Source: Halobacteriovorax sp. (GTDB lineage: Bacteria; Bdellovibrionota; Bacteriovoracia; Bacteriovoracales; Bacteriovoracaceae). Taken from it: 32,981 bases of DNA. Below are positions 9,562 to 18,928 of this stretch, piece by piece (position 1 is the stretch's first letter; each line of letters begins with the position of its first letter). The stretch spans positions 1 to 32,981 of the forward strand of contig JAIBDQ010000020.1 in NCBI GenBank assembly GCA_024686135.1. Direction: 5' to 3'. The notes under the pieces are model-generated. The model searched no databases. It saw only the letters and a list, made by a program, of their open reading frames with translations, and had not been told where the DNA came from. The position numbers and the translations under genes were made by a program.

Positions 9562-11097
9562 ATGTCCAAAAAGTTAAAAGCCATTAGCGATAAAGTTCTT
9601 TTAGTCATTCTAGATGGTTTTGGGATCAATCAAAACTCAACTAAGAATGCCATTAAGGACGCAAGCACTCCAAATATTGATGGCCTGTTTTCAAATTATC
9701 CTTTTACGACCATAGAGGCCGGCGGGGTTAAGGTTGGTCTTCCTAAGGGAGTCTGTGGAAATTCTGAGGTTGGTCATATGAACCTCGGTGCAGGGAGACC
9801 AGTAAGACAAGACTTAGTTCGAATCAATGAATCAATTGAAAATGGAAGTTTTGAAAACTTAGAACTTTTAAAGACACTTAAAGAAACCGCTTCAAAAAAA
9901 ACTAAAAGAATTCATCTCTTAGGTCTTCTTTCAGACGGAGGTGTTCATTCACATATCGATCATTTTAAAAGTGTTATTGCGGCTCTTTCTAAAGATAACG
10001 ATTTAGAAATCTTCTTTCATGCTTTTATGGATGGAAGAGATACTCAAAAAAGTATCGGTCATACTTATATCGACGAATTAAATAAAACACCGGGTTTTAA
10101 CTTCGCCTCCATGCAGGGAAGATCCATTGGTATGGACCGAGATAGACGATGGGAAAAGATTAAGAGCGCAATCGATTGCTTTGAAGGAAGAGGTCAGATC
10201 ACAAATTTAAGCCCTGCTGAATATATTCAAGAACAATATAAAAAAGAGAAGTTTGATGAATTTATAGAACCTGCTCTCTTTAATAAAGACTGGGCCATTC
10301 AAAGTGATGATTGTCTTTTCTTTATGAATTTTAGACCTGATAGAGCAAGCCAACTCTCCCTTGCCTACACTGATCCAAACTTCGATGAGTTTAATAGAGA
10401 AGTGAATCCTGGATATTTTCTTTGTATGACACCTTATATCCCAGATGAGGTGGAGCTTCCTATTCTCTTTGATAAAGAAAAAATCAAAGGCACCTTAGGT
10501 GAATACTTTAGCAAGAAAAATATTAAGCAATTTAAAATAGCAGAAACTGAAAAGTACGCCCATGTCACTTTCTTTTTTAATGGTGGAGAAAAGAAGCCTT
10601 TTGAAAATGAAGAGCATTTTCTTATTCCTTCTCCTAAGGAAGTTGAAACTTATGATCTTAAACCGGAGATGTCTGCCCCAGAAGTGACAAAAGAACTTAT
10701 CTCTAGAATAAACAAAGGCGAACACCAGTTTTATCTGGTTAACTTTGCTAATTCAGATATGGTTGGACATACAGGAAATTACGAAGCTGCGATAAAGGCC
10801 ATCGAAACTTTAGATCAATCTGTCGGCGAACTAATGAAAGCCTGTGAGCAAAATGGTGTTTGCATGTTACTTTGCGCCGACCATGGAAATAGTGATCAAA
10901 TGGTTTATGAAGATGGCTCTCCCCATACAAGTCATACTGGAGCGCCTGTTCCTTTCAGTGTTTTTCATAGTGACCTAAATGGGGCAACTCTTGAAGGATA
11001 CGATGATAAGGCCCTAATGGACGTAGCACCAACGATACTGCATGCCATGGGAATAGAGTTCCCTAATGAATTTACTGGAAAAACAATTTTTGAATAA
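9562..11097 (+). CDS. gpmI: 2,3-bisphosphoglycerate-independent phosphoglycerate mutase
   Basis: LVILDGFGIN, GNSEVGHMNLGAGR, HAFMDGRDT, NFANSDMVGHTGNYEAAIKAIE, CADHGNSDQM, HTSHTGAPVPF. Confidence 0.97.
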   Translation: MSKKLKAISDKVLLVILDGFGINQNSTKNAIKDASTPNIDGLFSNYPFTTIEAGGVKVGLPKGVCGNSEVGHMNLGAGRPVRQDLVRINESIENGSFENLELLKTLKETASKKTKRIHLLGLLSDGGVHSHIDHFKSVIAALSKDNDLEIFFHAFMDGRDTQKSIGHTYIDELNKTPGFNFASMQGRSIGMDRDRRWEKIKSAIDCFEGRGQITNLSPAEYIQEQYKKEKFDEFIEPALFNKDWAIQSDDCLFFMNFRPDRASQLSLAYTDPNFDEFNREVNPGYFLCMTPYIPDEVELPILFDKEKIKGTLGEYFSKKNIKQFKIAETEKYAHVTFFFNGGEKKPFENEEHFLIPSPKEVETYDLKPEMSAPEVTKELISRINKGEHQFYLVNFANSDMVGHTGNYEAAIKAIETLDQSVGELMKACEQNGVCMLLCADHGNSDQMVYEDGSPHTSHTGAPVPFSVFHSDLNGATLEGYDDKALMDVAPTILHAMGIEFPNEFTGKTIFE

Positions 11098-11106
11098 GAG
11101 GAAAAT

Positions 11107-12096
11107 ATGCCTGAAGCAAAAAAAGAAATTAAATCTATTGCAGTTCTAACAAGTGGTGGAGACTCCCCTGGAATGAACTGTGCCATTCGCTCTGTAGTTA
11201 GAACCGCGATTTCAGAAGGTTTAGACGTATATGGGATAAAGCGTGGTTATTCAGGACTACTTGAAGGCGCTATTGAAAAGATGGATGCTTCCTCAGTTGG
11301 GAATATCATGCAAAGAGGCGGAACAATGCTTCAAACTTCTCGCTGTAAAGAGTTTCATGAAGCAGAGACAAGAAAAGAAGCTGCTAATATCCTTCGAAGA
11401 AAAGCAATTGATGCTCTTGTAGTTATAGGCGGAAATGGCTCTTACCAAGGGGCCGCTCTTTTAAATGAAGAGCATGGAATTCCTGTTGTTGGTATTCCTG
11501 GGACAATTGATAATGATATTTCTGGTACAGATTATACTGTTGGGTTTGATACGGCAGTTCAGACTGCAGTTGAGGCCGTAGATAAGATTCGCGATACGGC
11601 CCACTCTCACGCTAGAACATTTATCGTTGAAGTTATGGGAAGGAAATCTCCGGCCATCGCCCTTCATGTAGGAGTTTGTACAGGAGCAGAAAATGTAGTT
11701 TTTCCAAGCAAAGATGTTGATTACGATGAAATTATTTCAGATATTAAAAGAGGCGCAAAAAGGGGTAAGAATTCTTCTATAGTTGTCGTAGCCGAAGGAG
11801 AAGTTCCTGGTCTTGCCTATAATATACAAGAAAACCTTTATCAAAAGCATAAACTTAAGTCTCATGTATGTATCTTAGGTCATATCCAAAGAGGTGGACG
11901 CCCTTCACCTATCGATCGTTTTCTTTCAAGCCGAATGGGTTTTGAAGCAGTCAAAGGATTAGTCGAAGGAAACTACCCAAGTGCTACGGCCTACAGAAAA
12001 GGTGAAGTTGAACTGGTTCCACTTAAAGAGTGTTTAGGAAAGAAAACGGAGCATATGCCTCAGGCCTACCAACTTGTTAAGACACTTTCAATTTAG
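11107..12096 (+). CDS. pfkA: 6-phosphofructokinase
   Basis: VLTSGGDSPGMNCAIR, GGNGSYQGA, GIPGTIDNDISGTDYTVGFDTA, EVMGRKSPAIALH, LGHIQRGGRPSPIDR. Confidence 0.97.
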   Translation: MPEAKKEIKSIAVLTSGGDSPGMNCAIRSVVRTAISEGLDVYGIKRGYSGLLEGAIEKMDASSVGNIMQRGGTMLQTSRCKEFHEAETRKEAANILRRKAIDALVVIGGNGSYQGAALLNEEHGIPVVGIPGTIDNDISGTDYTVGFDTAVQTAVEAVDKIRDTAHSHARTFIVEVMGRKSPAIALHVGVCTGAENVVFPSKDVDYDEIISDIKRGAKRGKNSSIVVVAEGEVPGLAYNIQENLYQKHKLKSHVCILGHIQRGGRPSPIDRFLSSRMGFEAVKGLVEGNYPSATAYRKGEVELVPLKECLGKKTEHMPQAYQLVKTLSI

Positions 12097-12613
12097 ACAT
12101 CTTATAATCAAGAGAGTTCACTCCCGCGCTTTTAAAAAGTTCCTCTAGTGGTATTAAATAACTCTCCACAGGAATACTAACAAAGCTAGGAGCTATTATT
12201 TTGTTCTCCCCGACGAGATTTATATTTTCGAGCTCGGGACAAAGAACTGTTCCATTGACTTGAACTTTTCCCATGGCCACACAGTCCTCTAAAGACTCAA
12301 GCTCTAACACACCTGACAAAGTCCAAAATAATATCAAAAGGGGTAGCTCTAGCCACCTACAGTCATCTGCTCCTTTTTCTTTTTTAAGGATTGGCGGTAA
12401 ATCTATGCATAGGACATATCTTTTTAAAGGAATCTTTATTCCGAACTGTCTCGATAAGAATATAAGTTTCTCTTTAATAGAGCGCCCTAGTGTTCCAAGC
12501 CCAACTATCTCAAGCCCAGGAAGACCTTTTGAACAATAACCATAAACTTCTAACCCCTCTAGTTTCTGATTAGCTGGATACAAGGCCGTCAATCGAAATA
12601 CGCCGCTATACAT
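12077..12613 (-). CDS. Stand-alone ComM/YifB N-terminal (S5-fold) domain protein, no AAA+ part
   Basis: SKGLPGLEIVGLGTLGRSIKEKL...FGIKIPLKRYVLCIDLPPILKKE...WLELPLLILFWTLSG...GKVQVNGTVLCPELENINLVGENKIIAP parallels the ComM N-domain; stops before any Walker A and overlaps pfkA by 20 bp. Confidence 0.75.
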   Translation of the reverse strand: MYSGVFRLTALYPANQKLEGLEVYGYCSKGLPGLEIVGLGTLGRSIKEKLIFLSRQFGIKIPLKRYVLCIDLPPILKKEKGADDCRWLELPLLILFWTLSGVLELESLEDCVAMGKVQVNGTVLCPELENINLVGENKIIAPSFVSIPVESYLIPLEELFKSAGVNSLDYKMSKLKVS

Positions 12614-12701
12614 AGAATTACCTCCGAGCCCAGAAGTTCAATTCTAAGTAGAGAGATACGAATCTAACTATTAGTTTTAAGGACTTTAAATAAAGTGATA
12701 A

Positions 12702-13211
12702 TTATTTTTTGATAGGGTCTTTCAAATTCTGAAGACCATCTAAATCGGTGTCTTTCACAGCGAAAAAACAGTTAAGAGCTCGGCCTTTTAAAAACTTAAC
12801 AAGAGTTGAACGAAAGACTTCATGGCGAATTGCAAATATTTTTCCTACTTTCTCACAACCTTCTTTTGGTTTCTTACAAAGTGGTAAATCTCTTTTATCA
12901 CAGGCAATTTTAACAATAACATTGGTACCACGCTCACAAATAACTTGATTAGCAGTACCCTCAATATATCCACGAGTCAGAGTCTTATCATTTGGAAACT
13001 TTTTTTCACAAAAAGAAGTTACTTTTTCATAAGTTCCCATGCAATCAAGATGGCTTCTGTCTTTCTTGTCGACCATTAATAAGTCAGTATGACCTAACGC
13101 CTGGCAAGCCTCTTTAATTGAATAGATTTCAATTTTCTTCATGGTCACAGTATGGTCGATAACTTTCGACCACGCTGAACCAACGATAAAAAATAAGAGA
13201 AGAAATTTCAT
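12702..13211 (-). CDS. Predicted exported Cys-containing protein, unknown function
   Basis: Signal peptide MKFLLLFFIVGSAWS; start overlaps the upstream gene's stop by 1 nt (TAATG). Confidence 0.65.
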   Translation of the reverse strand: MKFLLLFFIVGSAWSKVIDHTVTMKKIEIYSIKEACQALGHTDLLMVDKKDRSHLDCMGTYEKVTSFCEKKFPNDKTLTRGYIEGTANQVICERGTNVIVKIACDKRDLPLCKKPKEGCEKVGKIFAIRHEVFRSTLVKFLKGRALNCFFAVKDTDLDGLQNLKDPIKK

Positions 13212-14470
13212 TAAGCAGGAAATAACCCACGAAGTCTCATGGCCTTACTTAATCTTTCAAGGGCACAAACCATAGCAGCCTTTTTCATATCCACTTTATA
13301 ATGGTGGTGAGCTGCGTACACTCTTTCAAAAGCATCCTCTAGAATATCATGTAGAGTTTTATTGATTCTGTCTAAATCCCAAAAGAAGTTCTGAAGACCT
13401 TGAACCCACTCAAAATAAGAAACAATCACACCACCAGCATTACAGAGAATATCTGGAATGATGAATGCACCCTGATCAGTTAAATATTCGATAGCATCTT
13501 TTGTCAGTGGACCGTTCGCACCTTCAGCGATAATTTTTGCTTTTACAGTATGACAGTTTTCTTTTGTAACAACACCATCAATGGCCGCTGGAATTAAGAT
13601 ATCCACGTCTAAGGCGAGAAGTTCATCATTCGTAATGATTTTGTGATTACCTTCCATATCTTTTAGGTAATTTCTATTTTTTACCCAATCAGTACACTTT
13701 TCAATATCGAGACCTTCTGGATCATATATGGCTCCAGAAACATCACTGATTGAAACTATTTTTGCTCCCTGCTCAGACAAATCTTCTGCTGCAGGACCAC
13801 CCACTTTACCAAAACCATGAATCGCCACTGTTGATCCATTTATTTCTTGTCCTAGTTTTTTACAGGCGAAGTTCACACAGTAAGCAACACCTTTACCAGT
13901 TGCTTCTGCTCTACCAAGAGAACCACCAATACCAATTGGTTTACCAGTAACGACACCTGGGACCGTATAACCTTTTATCTGAGAATATGTATCCATAAAC
14001 CAGGCCATAGTCTGTCCGTCAGTTCCAATGTCTGGAGCTGGAATATCAATATTTGGACCAATAATCATATTAATTTCTGTAGCGTATCTTCTTGTTAGGG
14101 CCTGAAGTTCTTGTCTTGATAGCTCGTTAGGATCAACCTGGATTCCACCTTTAGCACCCCCAAGAGGGAGACCAACTAGGGCACACTTAAAAGTCATTAG
14201 CATAGCAAGAGCTGCAGTTTCAGAAAGATCAACTTTAGGATGATAGCGAATACCACCTTTACCAGGACCAATAGTCATGTTGTGCTGAACTCTATAGCCC
14301 ATAAAAGTTTTTACAGTTCCATCGTCCAATCGAATTGGAACAGCAACTTGCAAAGCTCTTTTTGGGTATTTTAATCGATCAAGAATATTTGGATCTAAAT
14401 CCATAGTTGAAGCAGCTACTTCAAGCTGCTCGAATGCGTCCTTAAAGAGTGGACTTTCAAATAGACTCAT
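13211..14470 (-). CDS. gdhA: Glutamate (Glu/Leu/Phe/Val family) dehydrogenase
   Basis: TFMGYRVQHNMTIGPGKGGIRYHP, LVGLPLGGAKGGI, IPAPDIGTDGQTMAW, AIHGFGKVGGPAAEDL, ILCNAGGVIVSYFEWVQ. Confidence 0.95.
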   Translation of the reverse strand: MSLFESPLFKDAFEQLEVAASTMDLDPNILDRLKYPKRALQVAVPIRLDDGTVKTFMGYRVQHNMTIGPGKGGIRYHPKVDLSETAALAMLMTFKCALVGLPLGGAKGGIQVDPNELSRQELQALTRRYATEINMIIGPNIDIPAPDIGTDGQTMAWFMDTYSQIKGYTVPGVVTGKPIGIGGSLGRAEATGKGVAYCVNFACKKLGQEINGSTVAIHGFGKVGGPAAEDLSEQGAKIVSISDVSGAIYDPEGLDIEKCTDWVKNRNYLKDMEGNHKIITNDELLALDVDILIPAAIDGVVTKENCHTVKAKIIAEGANGPLTKDAIEYLTDQGAFIIPDILCNAGGVIVSYFEWVQGLQNFFWDLDRINKTLHDILEDAFERVYAAHHHYKVDMKKAAMVCALERLSKAMRLRGLFPA

Positions 14471-14549
14471 TGAATCTTCCTTTCATACTTCTAATTATAA
14501 ATTAAAAGCAATCTAGCGCGGTTTGGCGAAAAATCCAATACTCTATTTC

Positions 14550-15479
14550 TTAAAAAGAAGTGTTAAACATCACTTCCATTCTCTGATTAGACTCGCCGCC
14601 CAAAATCATTTCTTTTTCGGACTGCGTAGAAGAGACTCTACCGATGAGTTTTTTATAGATTGGACGCTGTAAACTGGCCGTCCAGTTTTCTTGTGAGATT
14701 TCATAGTCTATTTGGGCCTGAAGGTTAAAGTCTTCAAAGTTTTTAATAACATTAACTTTAAGGTTATCATCATTGGCCTGATAATTTGCGTTAGCCTCAA
14801 CTCCAACTTCTTTAAATTCCTTTCTGGCGTCCATATGAACTTCACCCTTAAGGTTAGTCGTTGCTTTGTATTCTACATACGGATTTCTAACTTCCATGAT
14901 GGCCTTTCCCTGGAGGACACGGGCCTTGAACTTAAGTTTAATATTCTCAGAAACGTTTGCCTCAGCATTAGGCTTAAGAGCTTTTTGAGCCTGACCAACT
15001 GTATGAAGAGCTGATCCTTCTTCTGCCTTTTTCACTTCTCCAGATAAACGTTTATCTGCATATTTTAAGATCATTCTTTGAAGATAAGCTTTCTTAGTAT
15101 CAACGCTATCTACGTCATAAACACCTGTACTCTCTAAGTTCCAAGTTCTGGCGTACTCCTGAGTTTCTTGCCACTCAGCTAGATCTTTCTTAATTCCAAC
15201 TAAAACCCCTGCATCATCTTCTACTAGAATTTGCTGAGTCCAAGATTTATTTTCAATAGGAAGAGGCTCTACCTGATCGTCTGGTACAAAGTTAGAAGGT
15301 CCACGGCCACGAACTTTATAAGATGGATTAAGCATCTTAAGCATAACAAGATTTTCAATATTATCTTGAGGCTCAGACCCACAAAGAGCTAAGTTACTGA
15401 AAAGAAAGGACAGCAAAAGGACAGACAGGTGTCCAAAGTTTAAACAGTGAATGGGACTTACTTTCTTTTTTACAAACAT
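14550..15479 (-). CDS. Predicted exported protein, possible outer-membrane beta-structure, unknown function
   Basis: N-terminal hydrophobic signal (LSVLLLSFLFSNLALC); C-terminal half of alternating polar/nonpolar strands ending in ...EVMFNTSF (terminal Phe). Confidence 0.6.
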   Translation of the reverse strand: MFVKKKVSPIHCLNFGHLSVLLLSFLFSNLALCGSEPQDNIENLVMLKMLNPSYKVRGRGPSNFVPDDQVEPLPIENKSWTQQILVEDDAGVLVGIKKDLAEWQETQEYARTWNLESTGVYDVDSVDTKKAYLQRMILKYADKRLSGEVKKAEEGSALHTVGQAQKALKPNAEANVSENIKLKFKARVLQGKAIMEVRNPYVEYKATTNLKGEVHMDARKEFKEVGVEANANYQANDDNLKVNVIKNFEDFNLQAQIDYEISQENWTASLQRPIYKKLIGRVSSTQSEKEMILGGESNQRMEVMFNTSF

Positions 15480-15634
15480 GCTAACCCTTTGATTTTATGG
15501 TTCTAACTGCTCTTTCCCCATTTAAAAGTGCAATTGGCGTACCATAACAAAATTGTAGCAAAACAAACGCAGTAACGCGCCTAGTTGCAATTATTTACAA
15601 CCCTTGATATTCGTAAGTTCTTAAAAGTACGTAA

Positions 15635-16516
15635 TTAGAGATCTACGATCTCTTTTGTCTCTTCTAAAAGTTGCTCCATCAGCTTTCTTGTCTTTTTATC
15701 CATAGGTAAGTCCTTAGACTTTGCCTCCATGGCCTTTAAGAAAGCATTGGCCGATAGCCCTCTTGGAAGTGCAGGCGCTTTTTTGGTCTGCTTTCTTCCG
15801 GCCTGGACAATTCCTCCGGCCTTAAGAACTTTTTTCAGCTGTGACCGCTTTGTCATCTCACCCTTAATAATTTGGCCTTCAATATCTTTTCGAAGCTTTC
15901 CTTTTTTAAGAGCGTCCCACTCAAGCAGAACATACTTTTCGATATTATAAGATTTTGCCGCTTCCCTAATTTTCTTAGGGAGCTTAGCAATAAGCAGTGA
16001 GCGGTGAACTTCAGATTTTGAAATCCCAAGTGCCGCTGTGATTTTTCTTTCGCTGGCCTTTGTGGCTTTTTGATAATTAAGAATACCATCCGCTTTATCA
16101 ATAAAATGCAGAGCCTCTCTTGATGAGTTTTCGGAAAATTGAATCGCCATCAATTCTTCTTCCGACTTTCCTTCAAGAACAAAACAAGGGCAAACTTCCA
16201 TGTCTATGGAGCTCATGGCCCTAAATCTTCTCTCACCACAAATTAATGTATACTTTCCACCTTTTAGATGAAGAACGAGTGGTTGAATCAGTCCATTAGC
16301 TTCAATATTTTTAGCTAATTCTCTAATCGAAGAATCATTAAACTTAGTACGAACCTGTTCTCTTACTATGACTTCTTTAAGTTTAACTTCTGAAAGGACT
16401 GCTCCTTTTAAAAGTTTATCATCTGCGATTTTAAAGAGATCTCTATCTAACTTATCTGAGTGATCGATTGTCTTTCTTTTTCTCTTCGATACTCTCGGTG
16501 CAAAGTTCTTTGCCAT
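15635..16516 (-). CDS. parB: ParB/RepB/Spo0J-family partition protein
   Basis: VREQVRTKFNDSSIRELAKNIEANGLIQPLVL, YTLICGERRFRAM, IQFSENSSREALHFIDKADG. Confidence 0.93.
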   Translation of the reverse strand: MAKNFAPRVSKRKRKTIDHSDKLDRDLFKIADDKLLKGAVLSEVKLKEVIVREQVRTKFNDSSIRELAKNIEANGLIQPLVLHLKGGKYTLICGERRFRAMSSIDMEVCPCFVLEGKSEEELMAIQFSENSSREALHFIDKADGILNYQKATKASERKITAALGISKSEVHRSLLIAKLPKKIREAAKSYNIEKYVLLEWDALKKGKLRKDIEGQIIKGEMTKRSQLKKVLKAGGIVQAGRKQTKKAPALPRGLSANAFLKAMEAKSKDLPMDKKTRKLMEQLLEETKEIVDL

Positions 16517-16530
16517 ATATATTCCTATTC

Positions 16531-17304
16531 TTAAAGATTAAGTGATTTCCAAAGCCTTTTATAATCATCAGCGCCTTTTGTTTTCTTGCCCATCATAAAA
16601 ACTGGTTTCTTAGTAGAAATCGATTCTTGCATTTGAACAAGGTTTCTAATTGGCGGAGTGATACTAAATGACTGAGAAAGTTCTTCGAGTCTTTGTTTTT
16701 CAATCTTTCTTCTGGCGTTAACCATGGAAGGAATAATATTGAACTTTAACTTCGGGTTTTCAGTTTCTTTAATAATCTCAAATGTATCCATCAACTCTTC
16801 AAGACCATCAATTGAATAATCTTGTGCTTGAGTAGGAATCAAAATTCGATTACTTGCCACCAAAGACATAATGAGTTCGTCACCTAACATCGGAGGAGTA
16901 TCGATAACGACATAATCATAATTTTCAGCAATAGCTTCTAATCTGATTTTAAGAAGTCTTTCCTTTCTTCCCGCACCTTTTCTAATTTCTGCTTCTGAAA
17001 GAATCATCAACTTAGAAAGATTTGCGAGATGCCTACTTGCAGGTATCAGGCTGATGTTGTCGTGAAATTCATCACCACCATCAATAGGAACTACGACTTC
17101 CTCTGCTTCTATATCTCCAATGAGCCACTCTGGTATCAGAGTTCTTTGAATCTGAACGCCAAAGGTTGAACTTAAATTTGCCTGTGAATCTAAATCGATA
17201 ACAAGAACTTTGTTTCCCTTGTGAGCAAGATGACATACGAGCTGGTAGCACTGCATTGTTTTACCGACTCCACCCTTATTATTCGCGACTGTTATTACTT
17301 CCAT
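16531..17304 (-). CDS. parA: ParA/Soj-family ATPase
   Basis: VANNKGGVGKTMQCYQL (deviant Walker A), VLVIDLDSQANLSSTFG, YDYVVIDTPPMLGDELIMSL. Confidence 0.95.
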   Translation of the reverse strand: MEVITVANNKGGVGKTMQCYQLVCHLAHKGNKVLVIDLDSQANLSSTFGVQIQRTLIPEWLIGDIEAEEVVVPIDGGDEFHDNISLIPASRHLANLSKLMILSEAEIRKGAGRKERLLKIRLEAIAENYDYVVIDTPPMLGDELIMSLVASNRILIPTQAQDYSIDGLEELMDTFEIIKETENPKLKFNIIPSMVNARRKIEKQRLEELSQSFSITPPIRNLVQMQESISTKKPVFMMGKKTKGADDYKRLWKSLNL

Positions 17305-17488
17305 AAATTCACTCCTTCGAATTTGGAAAATAGCTAAACTATTAAAATTTTAGAAAGTCTGTTACACATCGTCAAAGAATCTTACTCTTAAAATGCAGTG
17401 CATAAGACACGGCACAAAAGTTCAAGCAAAAAAAAATATGCTACAAAGAAGCTCAACTTTTCAAAACCCCCACTACGAGGTGAGTTCA

Positions 17489-17803
17489 ATGATTAATGAA
17501 ATTGATTCGAAAGAATTAAAAGAAAAATTAGATAAAGGCGAAAATATTATTTTGATCGATTGTCGCGAGCAAGAAGAGTGGGATGACGGTCATATTGCCG
17601 CCGCCAAGCTTATTCCTCTAAGCGAATTTGAACAAAGATATGCTGAAGTTGGTCCGACAGATGCACAAATAATTGTTCAATGTAGAAGCGGAAAAAGAAG
17701 TTTAAATGCCTGCATGATTTTACAAAATAATGGTTACGAAAATTTAACTAACTTAGCCGGTGGAATTTTAGGTTGGGCAGAACACGGATACGAAGTAGTT
17801 TAA
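17489..17803 (+). CDS. Rhodanese-like domain protein
   Basis: ORF track 17393..17803; likely start is internal ATG 17489 (MINEIDSKELKEKL) preceded by gaggtgag. ILIDCREQEEWDDGHI, VQCRSGKRSLNA, LAGGILGWAEHGYEV. Confidence 0.9.
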   Translation: MINEIDSKELKEKLDKGENIILIDCREQEEWDDGHIAAAKLIPLSEFEQRYAEVGPTDAQIIVQCRSGKRSLNACMILQNNGYENLTNLAGGILGWAEHGYEVV

Positions 17804-17807
17804 AATA

Positions 17808-18911
17808 ATGTTAAATCTTTTTACTGAAGAACATTCAAATAAAACTCCGATTCCTCTAAGTGACGTTAGTGATGAACAAGTTATTAACGAACTTAAAGCG
17901 CTTAAAGAAGAATTAATTCCAAAACATTTAGTTCTCGGTCACCATTACCAAAGTAATGAAGTGATTCAATTTGCTGATGAGACTGGTGATAGTTTAGCTC
18001 TCGCTAAAAAAGCAGCTAATGTTGATAAGCCCTTTATTACCTTTTGCGGGGTTCACTTTATGGCCGAAACAGCTGATATGTTAACTGGTGATGATCAGCA
18101 AGTAATCCTTCCTGACCTCAATGCAGGTTGCTCCATGGCAGACATGGCAAACAACGAACAGGTTGAGAAAGCCTGGAAGTTCTTTGCTGATAGTACGAGT
18201 AAAAAAATCACACCCATTACGTATATAAACTGCACTGCTGAACTAAAAGCTTTTGTTGGAAGTAATGGCGGAGCTATTTGTACTTCTAGTAATGCAAAGA
18301 AAATAATTGAATGGGCCTTTAAACAAGGACAGAAGTTACTCTTCTTTCCTGACCAACATCTTGGTCGCAATACCTGTTTTGATATGGGAGTTCCTCTAGA
18401 TGAAATGGTTGTTTATAACCCTAATATGTTAAATGGCGGGCTAACTCCAGAACAAGTCGATAAGGCCAAAGTTATTCTTTGGTACGGCTACTGCAGTGTT
18501 CATCAAGGATTCACTAAAGCTCAAGTAGATCAGTTAAAAACTGATAGGCCTGATGTTCAGGTGATTGTTCATCCAGAATGTAGCTTTGATGTGGTTCAGG
18601 CCTCCCATGACAATGGATCGACTAGTTATATTATCGACAAGATTCAAGCCGCTCCGGCCGGGAGTAAGTTTGCCGTCGGTACCGAGATTAATCTCGTAAA
18701 CCGCTTAGCCGACCGTTATAAGGACAAAGAAATTTTTTCTCTTTCTCCTTACCAATGTTTATGCACAACCATGTACCGAGTAAGGCCAAGATGGCTTCTT
18801 GCTTCGCTACTAGCTATTAAAGAAGAAAAACCCATTAACGTTATTAAAGTTTCAAAAGAGATTCGAGAGCCCTCTTTAATTGCCTTAGAGAGAATGCTTT
18901 CCATTTCTTAA
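17808..18911 (+). CDS. nadA: Quinolinate synthase
   Basis: LVLGHHYQSNEVIQFAD, GVHFMAETADMLT, LPDLNAGCSMADM, YINCTAELKAF, VHPECSFDVV, conserved downstream Cys. Confidence 0.95.
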   Translation: MLNLFTEEHSNKTPIPLSDVSDEQVINELKALKEELIPKHLVLGHHYQSNEVIQFADETGDSLALAKKAANVDKPFITFCGVHFMAETADMLTGDDQQVILPDLNAGCSMADMANNEQVEKAWKFFADSTSKKITPITYINCTAELKAFVGSNGGAICTSSNAKKIIEWAFKQGQKLLFFPDQHLGRNTCFDMGVPLDEMVVYNPNMLNGGLTPEQVDKAKVILWYGYCSVHQGFTKAQVDQLKTDRPDVQVIVHPECSFDVVQASHDNGSTSYIIDKIQAAPAGSKFAVGTEINLVNRLADRYKDKEIFSLSPYQCLCTTMYRVRPRWLLASLLAIKEEKPINVIKVSKEIREPSLIALERMLSIS

Positions 18912-18928
18912 ACTGAGAGAGAACTTAT

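Noticed and set aside
15637-15653. AGAGATC-tac-GATCTCT hairpin at the parB 3' end
   Set aside because: No T-run on the parB sense strand and it overlaps the last codons; probably incidental.
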